A stretch of 64,000 nucleotides of DNA from Parus major (taxonomy: Eukaryota; Chordata; Aves; Passeriformes; Paridae), in NCBI RefSeq assembly GCF_001522545.3, contig NC_031799.1, forward strand, positions 42,507,645 to 42,571,644. The letters run 5' to 3'. The notes beneath the pieces were generated by a model, which ran no database searches, was not told the DNA's origin, and worked only from the letters and a program-made list of their open reading frames with translations. Position numbers and translations under genes: made by a program. Below, one piece after another: positions 52,546-64,000 of this stretch; within the stretch, counting starts at the first letter, position 1, and every line of letters begins with the position of its first letter.

Positions 52546-55028
52546 CACTTTTGCAGGAAAATACCTATAAACATAGGTGTTTATACATTCCATTGAAGAT
52601 TTGCCTTTTGATGGACGTCTCTCACGGCCAGTGTGGTTGGGAAGGTGGTAACTTTCAATCCCAATTGACTATCCAATCCCTGGTCGTTGCCGAAAACCTA
52701 CAATTACTGAAAGAACAAATAAACTTCCTTCTACTTTCATCACACTTTGAACTGTGTCTGTATGAAGCATTTCGTGTCCAACAGTGACATAGAGTGCCGT
52801 GAGGTAGAGCCAAAACACAGACAAGACCCTACTTCTATGTTACTAGTACTAAGAATGTGAAAATTCAAGTTCTTATGGGAAAAAATAGAGCTGTCAAAAT
52901 ACTGTTGAATTTAAACTTTTTAAATTTAAACATATTTTCAGATATGCTAAGCCCACATTTCTACAAATACAAATAATTACACGTGTACATTACTAGCATT
53001 AAATGTGGTATGGTAATTCCTAATCAGTCCTAATGAGTATGTTTTGCCTTTAAATCATAAAGCACAGCAGACAAAGTTGTCAAAATTTGGCAATTGTTTC
53101 AAGATTAAGTATTGCAACTATATATTTTCAGGGCACAGAATAACTTGGAATTACACCAGATGTTGTTCAAAAAATTCAATTAAGTTTCCTTTTGAGATTT
53201 ATTACCAAAATATTTTCAACATTGTTGGTGTAAATGTATGAACATGCTTTGCCAGGCAGGCAGAGACCAAACAGAAGAGGGCTTTTTTCATCTCCTACTG
53301 TCAAGCTGGCTAATGACAGTGGCAGCGATCTTAGAATCCATTTAGTTGTCTGAAGGTTGATAAGCCTGACAACTTAGAGCATTCCCTTATGACATAATTG
53401 ATCTGCATCTCTTGCAGTCACTCTTACACTCTTCATATACATTAGGTCTTGGTGGTTATTTAGTTTCTGCTTAATTTTTTCCTTTGAATCAATAATGTTT
53501 GGTCACATGGGACACCAGTTTCCATAGTGAAGAGTGTTTTGAATATTGTCTTTACTGTGCATGTTGCTTGATTCACAGTTTATGTCTATGATGACTTGTG
53601 CATGTTTATATCAAATAAGCTTTAGTCACAAACATAGAAAATTCTTGAAAGAATTTTCTATGGAAGTCCTTCTTTGGGTTGTGTTGTTTCCCTCCAGTTC
53701 AGCATAAGTCTTCTAGACCTGTAATCCTGTGAAATATGAAGATGTCACTTTGTTTTATTGTTGGGATTTTTTAAAATTATTATTTTGTTTATAACCTGGA
53801 AATGTTCCATTTGGGGTATCTGTAAGAGTTTCAACAATCTCAACAATTCTTTTATATTCATACTTGGAAGAATTTGTGTGCTATTCATGAAGCAGTATAT
53901 TTTCATCTAGTCACATCTTAGCAGTTATGTACCTTTCCAGTTTTTCTAGTTGATTGGACAAAGATCTAGGAAGCTATGAGACAAGTCGAGACTCCCCAAG
54001 GAACCAGTGTGTCAAACTTTGAAGATTTTCTCCTGCCAATTATGTGTTTATTCATGAATGAGTGGCTGCCAGATCAGCTTCCTTTCCTCCTTTGTTGCCA
54101 CCTCTGCTGTTGTCTTCATGCTTTTTTGGCATCTGGTTTCTGTACCCAGCTGTCATGGCTTTTGCATTTTTGAACAGTAAATGTGTACATATGTATTCAT
54201 ATAACTAATATCTAATAGTACAAACCTGATGTAGTTTTACATATATGTAGCCTTTCCCATGCTGGAAGGTATACACTTGTGCTCAAGGACATTTGTATAA
54301 TGGGACACTTCTTCCACAAATGGGTGTAGTTCAATTTATTGAATTATACTGTCTGTAAGTGTTGTACATGGAACCACAGATGCTGTTCATTTTCTGAAAT
54401 GATCACTATTTTATTAATTTAACACCTACTTTTCTGCTAATTGTAAGCTGTATGACCTTTTTGTAATAATTAAAGCATTAGTTTACTAATTAGAGAAAGT
54501 AATTTGATACATTTTAATAATCAGAACATTTGAGCTCTTCATCAGCTATAAAAGATGAATTGAAATAATCCCTGTTGTCACACTCTGAGGAGAAAACCAA
54601 GTTTGAAATAACTGTCCTTTTTCTCTCTGGTTTTACTTAGCTTTTAGTCAGCTCCTTAAAGAAGTTAAATTCAGCCAATGGCAGTATTTAAATTAAAAGA
54701 AGACTCCAGGAATATTAGTAATGGCATTTTTTTGTAATATATCTCTTTTTATGGGCTGAAAAACCTTCTGAACTGTCTGTTTTGGTACTCTAGTAAAAGC
54801 TGACTATGTGAAGGATTTGGTCTGTACATATAGTCTGTTTCACCAGGAAAATATTCTTCAGGCACTGTGGATGGGATCTAGCCAGTTTGAGGCCATGCTT
54901 TGACCATCAAGGACACAGTCTGGCAGCAGTCAGAATGGAAAAGCAGAGCAGTTTAAGAACAGCCCAGTCTCTAGCAATGAGGATGATCGCAGCTCAAGCC
55001 AAGAAGGCCAGGGCAGCAGGTCAGCATT
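52546..55028. other. Non-coding AT-rich stretch, nothing recognised
   Basis: No gene or transposon with readable ends. SLC27A6, the neighbour expected upstream of ISOC1 from vertebrate gene order, could not be recognised in any frame. Small ORFs (53044-53241, 53976-54173) are AT-rich noise. Confidence 0.5.
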
Positions 55029-57690
55029 AGAATCATAGAATCACAGAATCATAGAATGGCTTGCTTTGGAATGGACCTTAAACATCATCTAGCCCCATAT
55101 GCTCTGCTTTAGATAGGGATATCTTCCACTACACCAGGTTGTTCAAATCCCCATCCAATCCGGCCTTGAACACTGCCAGGGGCGGGACACTCAGGACTTC
55201 CTGGGCAACCTGTTGCAGTGCCACCCAACCTTCACAGCAAAGAATTTCTTCCCAATATCTAATTTAAATCTACTCTCTTTCAGTTTAAAGCCATTCCCCC
55301 TTGTTCTGTCACTACATGCCATTGTAAAATTTCCTCTCCAGACTTCTTGTAGGGCCCCTTTATGTTCTGGAAGGTGACAGCTGGATCACCCTGAAGCCTT
55401 CACTTTTCCAGGCTGAACAATTACAATTCTCTCAGCCTTTCCTCATAGGAGAAATGCTCCATCCCTCCAATCATCTTGATGTTCCCTCCTCTGGACTCAC
55501 TCCAACAGTTCTGTGTCCCTCCCGTGCTGGGACCCCAGAGCTGGATGCAGGGTTCCAGGTGGGGTCTCACCAGAGCAGAGCAGAGGGACAGAATCCCCTC
55601 CCTCCCCTGCTGCCCACACTGCTCTGGATGCAGCCCAGGACACATTTGGCTCTCTGGGCTGGGAGTGCCCATGGCTGGGTCATGTCCAGCCTCTCACCCA
55701 CCAGCACCCCCAAGGCCTTCTCACAGGGCTGCTTTTGACCTGTTCATCCCCCAGCCTCTGCTGACACCGGGGATTGCTGTATGCCAGGTGCAACTTGGTC
55801 TTGTTAAAAATCATGAGATTCCCATGGGCAATGGGAATTTGGTCTTGTCCAGGTTCCTCTGGATGACATTCCATCCTTCAAGTGTCTCAGCTGCATCACT
55901 AAGCTTGGTGTCATCTGCCACTTTGCTTAGTGAACTTGAACCCTTTCTCTGCGTCATTAATGAAGATATTAAACAATATTGGTGCCTGTACAGACCCCTG
56001 AGGGGCTTCTCACCTGTGTCTGTTATGACTCTTTGGCCAGCACCCTCTGGATGTGATCATCCAGCCAATTACTTATCCACTGAACAGTCCACCAGTCAAA
56101 TCCATCTCTGCAATTTAGAGACAGGCATGTTGCGAGGAACTCTGTCAAAGGCTTTTCAGAAGTTCAGATTAATGACATCTCAACCCTTCCCTTGTCCACT
56201 AACAAGGTCACTCTGTCATTCAAGGCCACTGGGTTGGTCAGGCAGGACTTGTCCTTGGTGAAGCTGTGCTGGCTGCCTTGAATCCATTCCTGCTCTCCAA
56301 ATGCCTGAACACAGCTTCTAGGAGGATGTGCACTATGATGTTCGCTGGCACGTGATGAGGCTGGGAAGTCTCTGGTTGCCAGGGTTCTCCTTTCTACCCC
56401 TTTAAAAGATGTGTAGCATGTTTTCCCTTTTCCAGTCAGCTGGGACTTCCCCTGACTTCCAGGACTTTACAAATACCAGGGAGAATGGCTTGATAACTAC
56501 ATCAGCCAATTCCCTCAGCACTCTGGGATGCACCTCACTGGGTGCTGATTTCAGGAATCAGGACTTGACAACTGAAGTTGTAGAGAGATATGTTTTATAC
56601 CATCATCTGACAGCATCTGGGACACATGGAATGATATTTCCTGGTGAAGACAGGTTCCAGGTACAAAAAGACATTGATCCCACAAGCCCACACTTCCCTG
56701 CCTGCCCATCTCTGCCTTCTCTCCCTTTGTATTATAATTCGCTGCCACACCTCCTGATGGTCGTGGGCTGAGGGCTCTGGGATGAAGGTTGACTATCTTC
56801 CTTTGTGATCGCCGTTTGACCTCTGCTTCTAGGCAGACACAATAGAGGTTTGTTTGGCTCTCCCTCAGGTTATCTTGTCCTGCTCAAAACCACCTGGCTG
56901 GTCCTGGCTGGTTTCTAGAGCCTCAGGTTTTGCTTTGTCAGATTTTCACAGTACCTAGGTGATACAAGGTCTTGCTTTTCTGAGTCTTCCAATATATCTT
57001 ATCTAAATGTTTTTTCCTCTGGCAACTAAGTTCCTATGTGGTTTGTTACAAAGTGTTTGTCCTATGTGTTCTATTTCTCCTCAACCTGCTTATGCATATT
57101 ATAGACTTCTAAAATTATCATTTTCAAAACCATGTATGTTCCCCATTTCAGGTGTCACATACTTTTGTAAATTCTGATTCCTCAGGGAGTCATGAACCAG
57201 ATCTTTACTTACCATGGGAGGAACTTTGCTCCCCCAGTCCTCATCCTGCTGTCCATTCACTCAAAAAATGTGAAAACTGAGGCAAAAAATTGATGACTAC
57301 CTCATCCTTCCCTTCATCCATTGTATCAGTTTTGCTGGGGTGTGAAGATTCTTTGACCTTTCTTTTCTGATTAATATATCTGTAGAAGCCCCTTCTGTTA
57401 TTCTTTGCATTCCTTGCTAAATTCAGTTCCAGCTTTGCCTTGCTTTTCCTCGGCTTCCTTACCCAATCCTACACAACCAAACTTCATGCCTATATTTTTC
57501 CCAGGATACCTGTCCTTGTTTCTACTGCCTATTCATTTGCTTCCTTCCTTTTATTTTGACCAGCAGTTCCCTACTAAACCATGCTGATCCCTTCCTTGCC
57601 TAGTTTCATGCTTAGAATCAGCAAGGTACCTGTCAGGGCTCAGTGATACCCACAACATCAGTCAAAGATCACTCAAATGCCTGAGGATAG
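55029..57690 (-). mobile_element. Long CR1 LINE copy, reverse orientation, with internal losses
   Basis: The 3' end is at 55029 ('agaatcatagaatcacagaa'). The copy continues leftward in element order through the 3' UTR, the reverse-transcriptase C-terminal part ('gaagaatttcttcccaat' and 'ttccaggtggggtctcacca' blocks) and the RT core antisense ('cagccaattacttatccact', 'ggtcaggcaggacttgtcct'). An upstream ORF2 region follows near 57250-57600 ('aaaactgaggcaaaaaattg', 'aattcagttccagctttgcc'). On the minus strand, about 57665-57645 reads DVVGITE, the start of the endonuclease ITE motif. A full CR1 is about 4.5 kb, so about 2 kb is lost internally or diverged past recognition (for example 56560-57170). 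It is broken by stops. The 261-codon plus ORF over it is antisense. Confidence 0.9.
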
Positions 57691-57903
57691 AAGCAGCTCC
57701 CTATCAAAGGCAGGAAGGACCTTAATCAACTTGCCTCTTTTCTCTCTTCTGGGTGCCAGACCCTGGAGAAGCAGCTTGGAGAGCCTGTTGGTGCACACAA
57801 GGTTTTGATGTGAGGTCTGTAATTGTGTAGCATGAAGGACGAAGCTAAATTTGGCAGATACCCATCACAGGGTGAACAAATCAGCCTTTTAAAATACAAA
57901 TAG

Positions 57904-58516
57904 ATTACTGTTGTGCTTTCACCCCAGCCAGCAATATGGCCCCATATAGCTGCTTGCTCACTCCCACACCAGCAGGACTGGGAGAAGAATTTTAAGTATA
58001 AAAGCCAGAAAACTAATGGCTTGAGATAAAGCCACTGGGTTGAGGTAAAGCCAGTTAATTTGGGAAATCAAAAATAATAAAACAAGAAAAGCAAACCAAA
58101 GCAAATTCAATGCTTCCCATGTACAGACAGGTGTTCAGCTGTTTTTGAGAGAGCACAGCCCCATTACATGTGACAGTTACTTGGGAAAGCAAATACCATC
58201 ACTCCAAACATTTACTTTCCCCGCTTTATATACTGAGCATGAGGTGGTATGGTGTATATACATGGGATACAATATATGAAATACCCCTTTGGGTCAGTTG
58301 TGGCTGTGCCTCCTCCTAATTTCCCATGCACCCCCAAATTCCTTGCCATTGTAGCAGTGCAAAAAGCAAAAAAGGCTTTGACTCCATATCTGCTCAACAA
58401 TAATAAAAACATTTCTATATTATCAACCCTGTGCTCAGCACAAATCAAAAACACAGTCCTATACTTGACACTGTGAGGACATTAAATTATAGCCCAGCCA
58501 AAACCAACACAATTAC
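57904..58516 (-). mobile_element. ERVL solo LTR with perfect 5-bp target duplication
   Basis: A 603-base LTR (57909-58511) reads, on the minus strand, from TGTGTTGGTTTTGGCTGGGC to ggggtgaaagcacaaca, so it has TG...CA ends. It is flanked by identical ATTAC at 57904-57908 and 58512-58516; a five-base duplication is usual for ERVL. The minus strand holds the promoter words 'catgctcagtatataaagcg' (TATA at about 58230) and later 'gctttgctt...' and 'tttatctcaagcc' blocks known from the common bird ERVL LTR. No internal region remains, so it formed by LTR-LTR recombination. It sits just beyond the 5' end of the long CR1. Confidence 0.93.
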
Positions 58517-61500
58517 AGCTAAACTCTGTAATGTGAATTTACATACAACAGAATCCTTGTCCTCTGCTCCTTTCTGGGAGTGAATAGCTACCCAAATCAA
58601 CAAGGTGCTTCTATTATGTTGTGCATTTTCTTTTCATATGCTTTTCTCTTTGGCAGGCTTTGACCTACATTGGAAAGTGTAGGACCTACATTCCACTGAT
58701 AGGAGGTATATCAGCAAATTGTCAAACAGGGGAAACTGTCAGAGATTTTTAAGGAGAACAGAAATATTTTCTGTCTGTTCTTTCACTGTCGGCTTTTATC
58801 TACATTTTACCTATTTTCGAATCAGTCACTCCAGTCCCCAGTTTCCCAGTTCTAAATATTTTATTTTGAGGATGTAATTTACTAACTCAAGAGCTATTTG
58901 AAAAGCTTTCTAACTTGATTACTGTCATTGGCAGTATCTGCCTAACAAACTTCTGCATTAGCAGAATGTGGTTTTCATTTCTCAGGAGATTCATAGGTTT
59001 AATTCCAGGACTCCTTAATCCATGAGTGATTTTGCATTAACAAAAAATTATCTTTCTCCTCCTCTTTCCTTAAAAGTAACTTTTTAAAAAATGGAATAAC
59101 AGCACATAGGAGAAAGAAGAGGTCCGGAGCACAGATATTTTTAGCTAACATCTATTGTAGGTATCTCTGAGAGATCAGGATGAATAGCCTCATCATCACT
59201 CCAGGTCTACTGCCACCTGTACAATAAATAGATCACATTCATACAAGCAAAACTGCCTGACAGCTGACCCATTTTGAAAACACATACATAAATGTGTATG
59301 AGTCCTTTAGTAGTTGCAACACTGTTTCTGGAGTCAGGCTTTATTGCTGCCATGCCCAAATAAAAGCTGAAGCAAGGAAAGAAAAAAAAGTGCTTTTTGT
59401 TTTTCTTAAAGCTCTTTGTTTTTGCTGAGATTTTTACCACTGGGAATAGAGTTTCTGTGACTATTTGTTCAATGATGGGCTGTAAATTCGTATTTGTTGA
59501 AAGTTAAGAGTACAAAATCATTACTATGGACCGGGTCTTATTACCAAAGAATGATGCAATGGAATATGCAGGGATAATAGTATTTCCTGTGTGTGTTTCA
59601 GTGGGTTCCACTGAATGGCATCCTCAGTGTTAGTTAGAGTTTCAATAGCTGAAATCCTTTCAATTTTTCTTAATAATCGTTGGTGCTTTATGTCAAAAGT
59701 GAACAACTATGTGGGTGGTTTGGTATTCAAAAAAAAAAAAAAAAAAACAACAAAAAAAACCCCAGAACTCTAATGGCAAATTCAAGGTTATGGCTTTGAG
59801 CTGTCTGTTGCTTGGTGTAATGTGAGAATTTGCAGTGACAACCTCAGCAACAAGCACCACCTGCCAGATATGTGAATTAGCAGTTATAACACATTCCTAT
59901 TTGTTCGAAAAACTTGTAAGTTTTCTAAACTAAGGTTTCTAAAACCCACCATTTTGGAATCATCATAGTGTTTTCAAATAACTGCTTTTTAGTGACTCCA
60001 ATCTTAATGTCATAGCAAATACCTAATTCTCTTGCAGATTAAGAAACATATATTTAGAAATATTTCTACAGCCGATTGTCATCAAAATGAGTCATATGTT
60101 TTTGTTTTAATATATGACTGAATGCAACAGGCCTTTTATTAAATGCAACAGTGCTGTCTAGTGTATTGCTTCAGTTGATTTGACTGTGCAGTTTTAATGT
60201 ACTTCTGTCTCCTATACATCGAATATTTATTTTTTAAACAGAGACAGGATAGTGACAAAAAGCAAGATACTGTGATTTATGGGTTTCAGAAAGAATGATT
60301 TCCACTTAAGTTCTGAATATGCCTGAATATACAGGTTCTGAATGTAACTGTGGAAATTGCCTACAAAAAATGTACAGTGCAGCTAACACGAGGGTAATTG
60401 TCATCCACTATCTGTGTAAGTAAAAACTATTGGTAATTCCCTGACAGTCCTCAATTAGTCCTGGAAACTGGTTTTTTTTAAAAAGTCCTTTACCTGACAC
60501 TATTTTTTTATGTACCAAAACAAGGCAGAGATCATCTTAACTAGGTCGAAAGTTGTCAAGGAAGAACTTGGACTGAACATCACAGAGAGAGGTTCAAGAA
60601 AAATACAGACTATAGGATCAACATTTTAGTTAGGTAGTGTTTAATATTATGAGCTAGATGAACAAAGTGAGTGATCTCAAAAATATTTCACAAACATTTG
60701 CTTTCTGTATGCCACATTTCTCTAAAGAAATGTAGTTTTAATATAGCAAAAGAGGAGAGACTTTAAAAATGGTCTGTATCTCTGGAGAAAACTTACTACC
60801 TCAAGCTAGTTTAGAATATACTTGAAAAAAGGCATAGGGACTACTCATTATAGCAGAGATCTGCCAAAACCAGACTGAAACAATGGTGAATCATACTTCA
60901 TATTGTTTTGATCTGCAAATTTCCCAACAAAACCTCTTTGTTAATGGCAGATTACATTTGAGCAGATGGGCATTTGAGTAGATGTAAGATTTTCTTCACA
61001 AAAATTGGATTTTCGTGACTAGCAAAATGGAAATTGAGTTATATATTTTTTTTATACTCCAAAAGAGGTTCCCTTATCTTGTGACAGAATATAGCTTTGT
61101 TACTGCAGAGATAAAGAACTGATTTCAGGGGTTTCACATGTTATCAATAAATAATCTCTCTTTAATGTATGATTCTAATTAAATGCTTGGTTAGAAACTG
61201 AGCTGAATGTATATGGCTACATTTTTCATGTAAATCTGTAGATTTCTTTTGCATTTGCAAAAAAAAAAAAAATAGTTTTGTATAATTGTAGGAGAGAGCT
61301 CAATTATCTCTGTGCTCCCAGCAAATGAGAATTAGATGCTTACGTGCTGACAGGAGATGGATTTAAGACATAATCTTCTTCTCACTGTTCTCTAATAGTC
61401 AATTTAGGCATTTATTGCTCTTTGAGCTAACTTTTGTGGATCTTATTTGCAGGCATATAGCTCTTCCCTCACATTTTTCAAGACTCTGTCATGGTGTTCA

Positions 61501-61658
61501 GTGAATTTCACTCTGCATTTGAGCTCTTGAGCTAGGCACTGAAACAATGCCTGCAGCAACTCCATTTCGTTCAGCTACTCGGCTGTGAAATAGGCAACTC
61601 TGCTCCTGAAGCATGATAGCTGCAAATGAAGGAGGAATGTAGATCTCTCTTGTTTAGC
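58517..61658. other. Non-coding AT-rich stretch
   Basis: Nothing beyond a poly-A/C run at 59731-59764 and a poly-A run near 61259-61272. Small ORFs have no motif. Confidence 0.5.
59731..59764. repeat. Poly-A run with 3' CAACAAAAAAAACCCC
   Basis: A long A run then 'caacaaaaaaaacccc'. It resembles the tail-like runs at 30064 and 43604. No retroposon body was recognised at its left. Confidence 0.8.
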
Positions 61659-62045
61659 ATCACAGAATCACAGAATGGTTTGCATGGGAAGGGACCTTAA
61701 AGACCATCTAGTTCAAGCCCCTGCCATGGGCATGGACACCTCCCACTAGACCAGGTTGCTCAGAGCTTCATCCAACCTCACGTAAACACTTCCATGCATG
61801 CGTCAGCCACAGTTTCTCTGGGAAACATGTTCCAGTGCCTCACCACCCTCAGAGTAAAGAATTTCTTCCTAATAAATTTATAAATAAATAGAAGTTTAAA
61901 TCTATACTCCTTCAGTTTAAAGCCATTCTCCCCCATCCTATCACTCCATGCCCTTGTAAAAAGTCCCTCTCCATGCTTCCTTGTAGCCTTGTTCAAATAC
62001 TGGAAGGCTTCTATAATATCTTCCTAGAGGCTGTTCTTCTCCATA
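61659..62045 (-). mobile_element. CR1 LINE 3' end, reverse orientation
   Basis: Antisense CR1 from 'atcacagaatcacagaatgg' through 'gggaccttaaagaccatcta', 'actagaccaggttgctcaga', 'aagaatttcttcctaataaa' and 'tttaaagccattctccccca' to 'gaggctgttcttctccat'. It contains a local insertion of 'aataaatttataaataaata' (about 61872-61890). It ends close to a (CT)n microsatellite. Confidence 0.95.
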
Positions 62046-62078
62046 CTGATTACATATACCTATATGTCTATATCTATA

Positions 62079-62103
62079 CATCTCTCTCTCTCTCTCTCTC
62101 TCT
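62079..62103. repeat. (CT)n microsatellite
   Basis: About twelve CT units following 'tatatctatacatc', just past the 5' edge of the CR1 copy. Confidence 0.9.
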
Positions 62104-64000
62104 ATATCCTTAAAACAATAAAAAATATGGTAAAGGTAGAAGGTTACAAGGCTACAAGTGGAAGAACTCTGAGTATTAGGACTTCAAAATGTTCCATACC
62201 TTTGGAATTTTAATCCAGACATCAAAAATAATAGTTTCTTAGTCTCCTTGTATGCAAGAATTACATTTAGATTATTACAGAAATAAGGATCTACTCACAA
62301 ATCTGGAGTACAGTCTACATTTTCATAGCTAGTGTTTTGTTTCCTGCTTTTTAAAAAAAAAAATCTCAAGACTTAATCCCACTTTGTTATGAAAATTTAT
62401 ACAGCCTGGGAAAATTACAAGTGTCTACCAGAAGATTGTAAGGTGTTTGAAATGTAATATTTTCTCCCTTTATCTCACTCTATCTGATTGGTTTAATCCA
62501 GTCCAGCTCCCTAAATTGCAATGTCTTATCTGGGATATATGGTGTTTACTGCCAATTTGGGATTTCTTTAAAACCCTTATTTTTAAATACTCAGGAAAAT
62601 TTTTTCTAAGTTTGCACCATGAAATGCAGCTGATGGAGATATTTAAGAGATTTTTTTCAGTCACATGCATGAATACCACAATAGAATATTCTAGAAGTAT
62701 TGAATTCCATTGTAATTATAATGAAGTGAAAGGCACACTACATGCTGATTTTAGAAGCTGACAAATAAATAAATACCTTTTCATTTAACATCTGAATGAA
62801 TGACATCATTAGCGCTTTATGCACCCACTAAAGCTGATAGCTGGTAGTTTTCCTTGATAAAAAAGTTAAATATCAGAAGATAATTTTGATGTTCATGTCC
62901 ATTTTTCTGTCTATGAATTTTCTTGAGTAATTGAGGAGTCTTATCATTGAAATGTAACTAGAGCAAGATCTGAGGTAGAATTCTATTCCCACATACCTTC
63001 AGGACAAGAAGCTGTCAGAGTGAGCTATTGCTCAGGCATGCCTCCCCAGAGATCCATCTTTGTGCTTCTCCATAACAGAAAATTTAATCCTTATACATGG
63101 GGAGTACAGTCTGGAACAAATTAATCTGTTTTCACAGTTTCTTGTGACCTAGGATGCTGTAGCACAGGTGTTTCTGCCTAAACTGAAAAAGCTGTGAAAA
63201 AAACATGTTTGTTTAAAAATATATATCTATATATATAAATAAATAAAAGGAGTACTACTTATCAAGTGTATTACTATTAAAGTGCAGCCCACCCAGTGGA
63301 GAAAATTATTAGCATTTAGTAGAAGATACATGTATTTAGAAAAGTACTGTAAGCTGCTTAGTAGAAATCACTTTGGGAAAAAATTTTGAAAATGATTGGA
63401 CAGCTAGGCAAGTATTTAATGATCTCATAGCTAGATCTTAAAATTACTGTGATTATATCCTGTATTTGGAGAAAAAAAAATTAAGTAATTTCCCAGATTT
63501 TCAAAGGTTGCTGCCTGATAAAGCCTGCACATTTAATTTCTAAGACACCAAGAACACAACAATCCCCCTGAGTAACATTTCACACACACATTATAAAACC
63601 GCTGAGAATTACTAAGATCAATATGCATTGTTGATTCAACAAAATTTTAATGTAACCTGACTAGTTTCAGCATCAGTGGCTTATTCACTGTTATCAATTT
63701 TAAAAAATTAGGAATGCATGCATATTTTGTTATTAGCAAAGAGAAAAGAATTAACAAGAAAGTAATAATAAATAATAAATAGAAAAATTAATGGAAATCG
63801 TTGTAATCACTGCGACGTGTTTTTTCTTGAATCAGAGATAATACTCTTGTTGTCATTACTCCCCAAGCCATCAGTTAGTTTCTCGCCCATCTACCATCCC
63901 ATGGGAGCACCTGTTGCTACGTATTTTGGCCACATATAGTTAACAACAATGCTTGAAAGCCTGGAAAGACAGATTAGTAATGAACTCCATCAGGCAAATA
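62104..64000. other. Non-coding AT-rich stretch to the window end
   Basis: Nothing recognised apart from a short TA/AAAT-rich simple stretch at about 63216-63248. ORFs on both strands at 62447-62761 overlap each other and have no motif. Confidence 0.5.

Noticed and set aside
55476..56261. 261-codon plus-strand ORF
   Set aside because: Antisense reading of the long CR1 copy. The nucleotide sequence matches CR1 blocks along its entire length.
61778..61996. 72-codon minus ORF with a LRVVRHWNMFPRE motif
   Set aside because: This is the C-terminal remnant of CR1 ORF2, also seen at 49357-49602.
49000..64000. Exons of SLC27A6, expected upstream of ISOC1 by vertebrate gene order
   Set aside because: No translated segment on either strand resembled the acyl-CoA synthetase family. 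It most likely lies beyond the window.

Overview
This window is vertebrate, and almost certainly bird, nuclear DNA. It is mostly AT-rich non-coding sequence with one split protein-coding gene, one CpG island, many copies of the CR1 non-LTR retrotransposon and several avian-type endogenous-retrovirus LTRs. CR1 alone would also fit turtles or crocodilians. The ERVL-type LTR at 57909-58511 and the long LTR at 39606-40558 match families I know from bird genomes. The species cannot be told from the sequence.

The only gene I can support is ISOC1 (isochorismatase domain-containing protein 1). It lies on the minus strand and is complete and intact. Its five coding exons are 48281-47982, 38616-38497, 38339-38136, 37755-37639 and 33741-33595. 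Every intron is GT-AG and phase 0, and the exons join into a 295-residue protein with the family's Asp-Lys-Cys triad in place. The start lies in a CpG-island promoter (about 47830-48810). The 9.4 kb first intron carries a long ERVL-type LTR and two CR1 pieces. No exon of any neighbouring gene was found on either side.

Layout: 1-14261 is non-coding, with CR1 remnants at 1851-2045 and 6371-6970 and small local repeats. 14262-16340 holds two CR1 copies head to head. 17302-17410 is a cluster of AT-rich palindromes. 20063-20504 is a solo LTR with a 6-bp target duplication. 21830-23388 is a CR1 ORF2 (endonuclease-side) pseudogene that abuts an LTR-like composite at 23389-24190. 24191-33300 is quiet. 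33300-48810 is ISOC1. 49290-49688 is CR1. 51287-51846 is an assembly gap. 55029-57690 is a long minus-strand CR1, followed by an ERVL solo LTR with a perfect 5-bp target duplication (57904-58516). 61659-62045 is CR1. The rest is quiet.

Most long open reading frames here are antisense readings of CR1, or GC-rich readings of the CpG island. I found no convincing undescribed system. The best items to follow up are the possible in-frame N-terminal extension of ISOC1, the palindrome cluster at 17.3 kb, and the composite transposon junctions.
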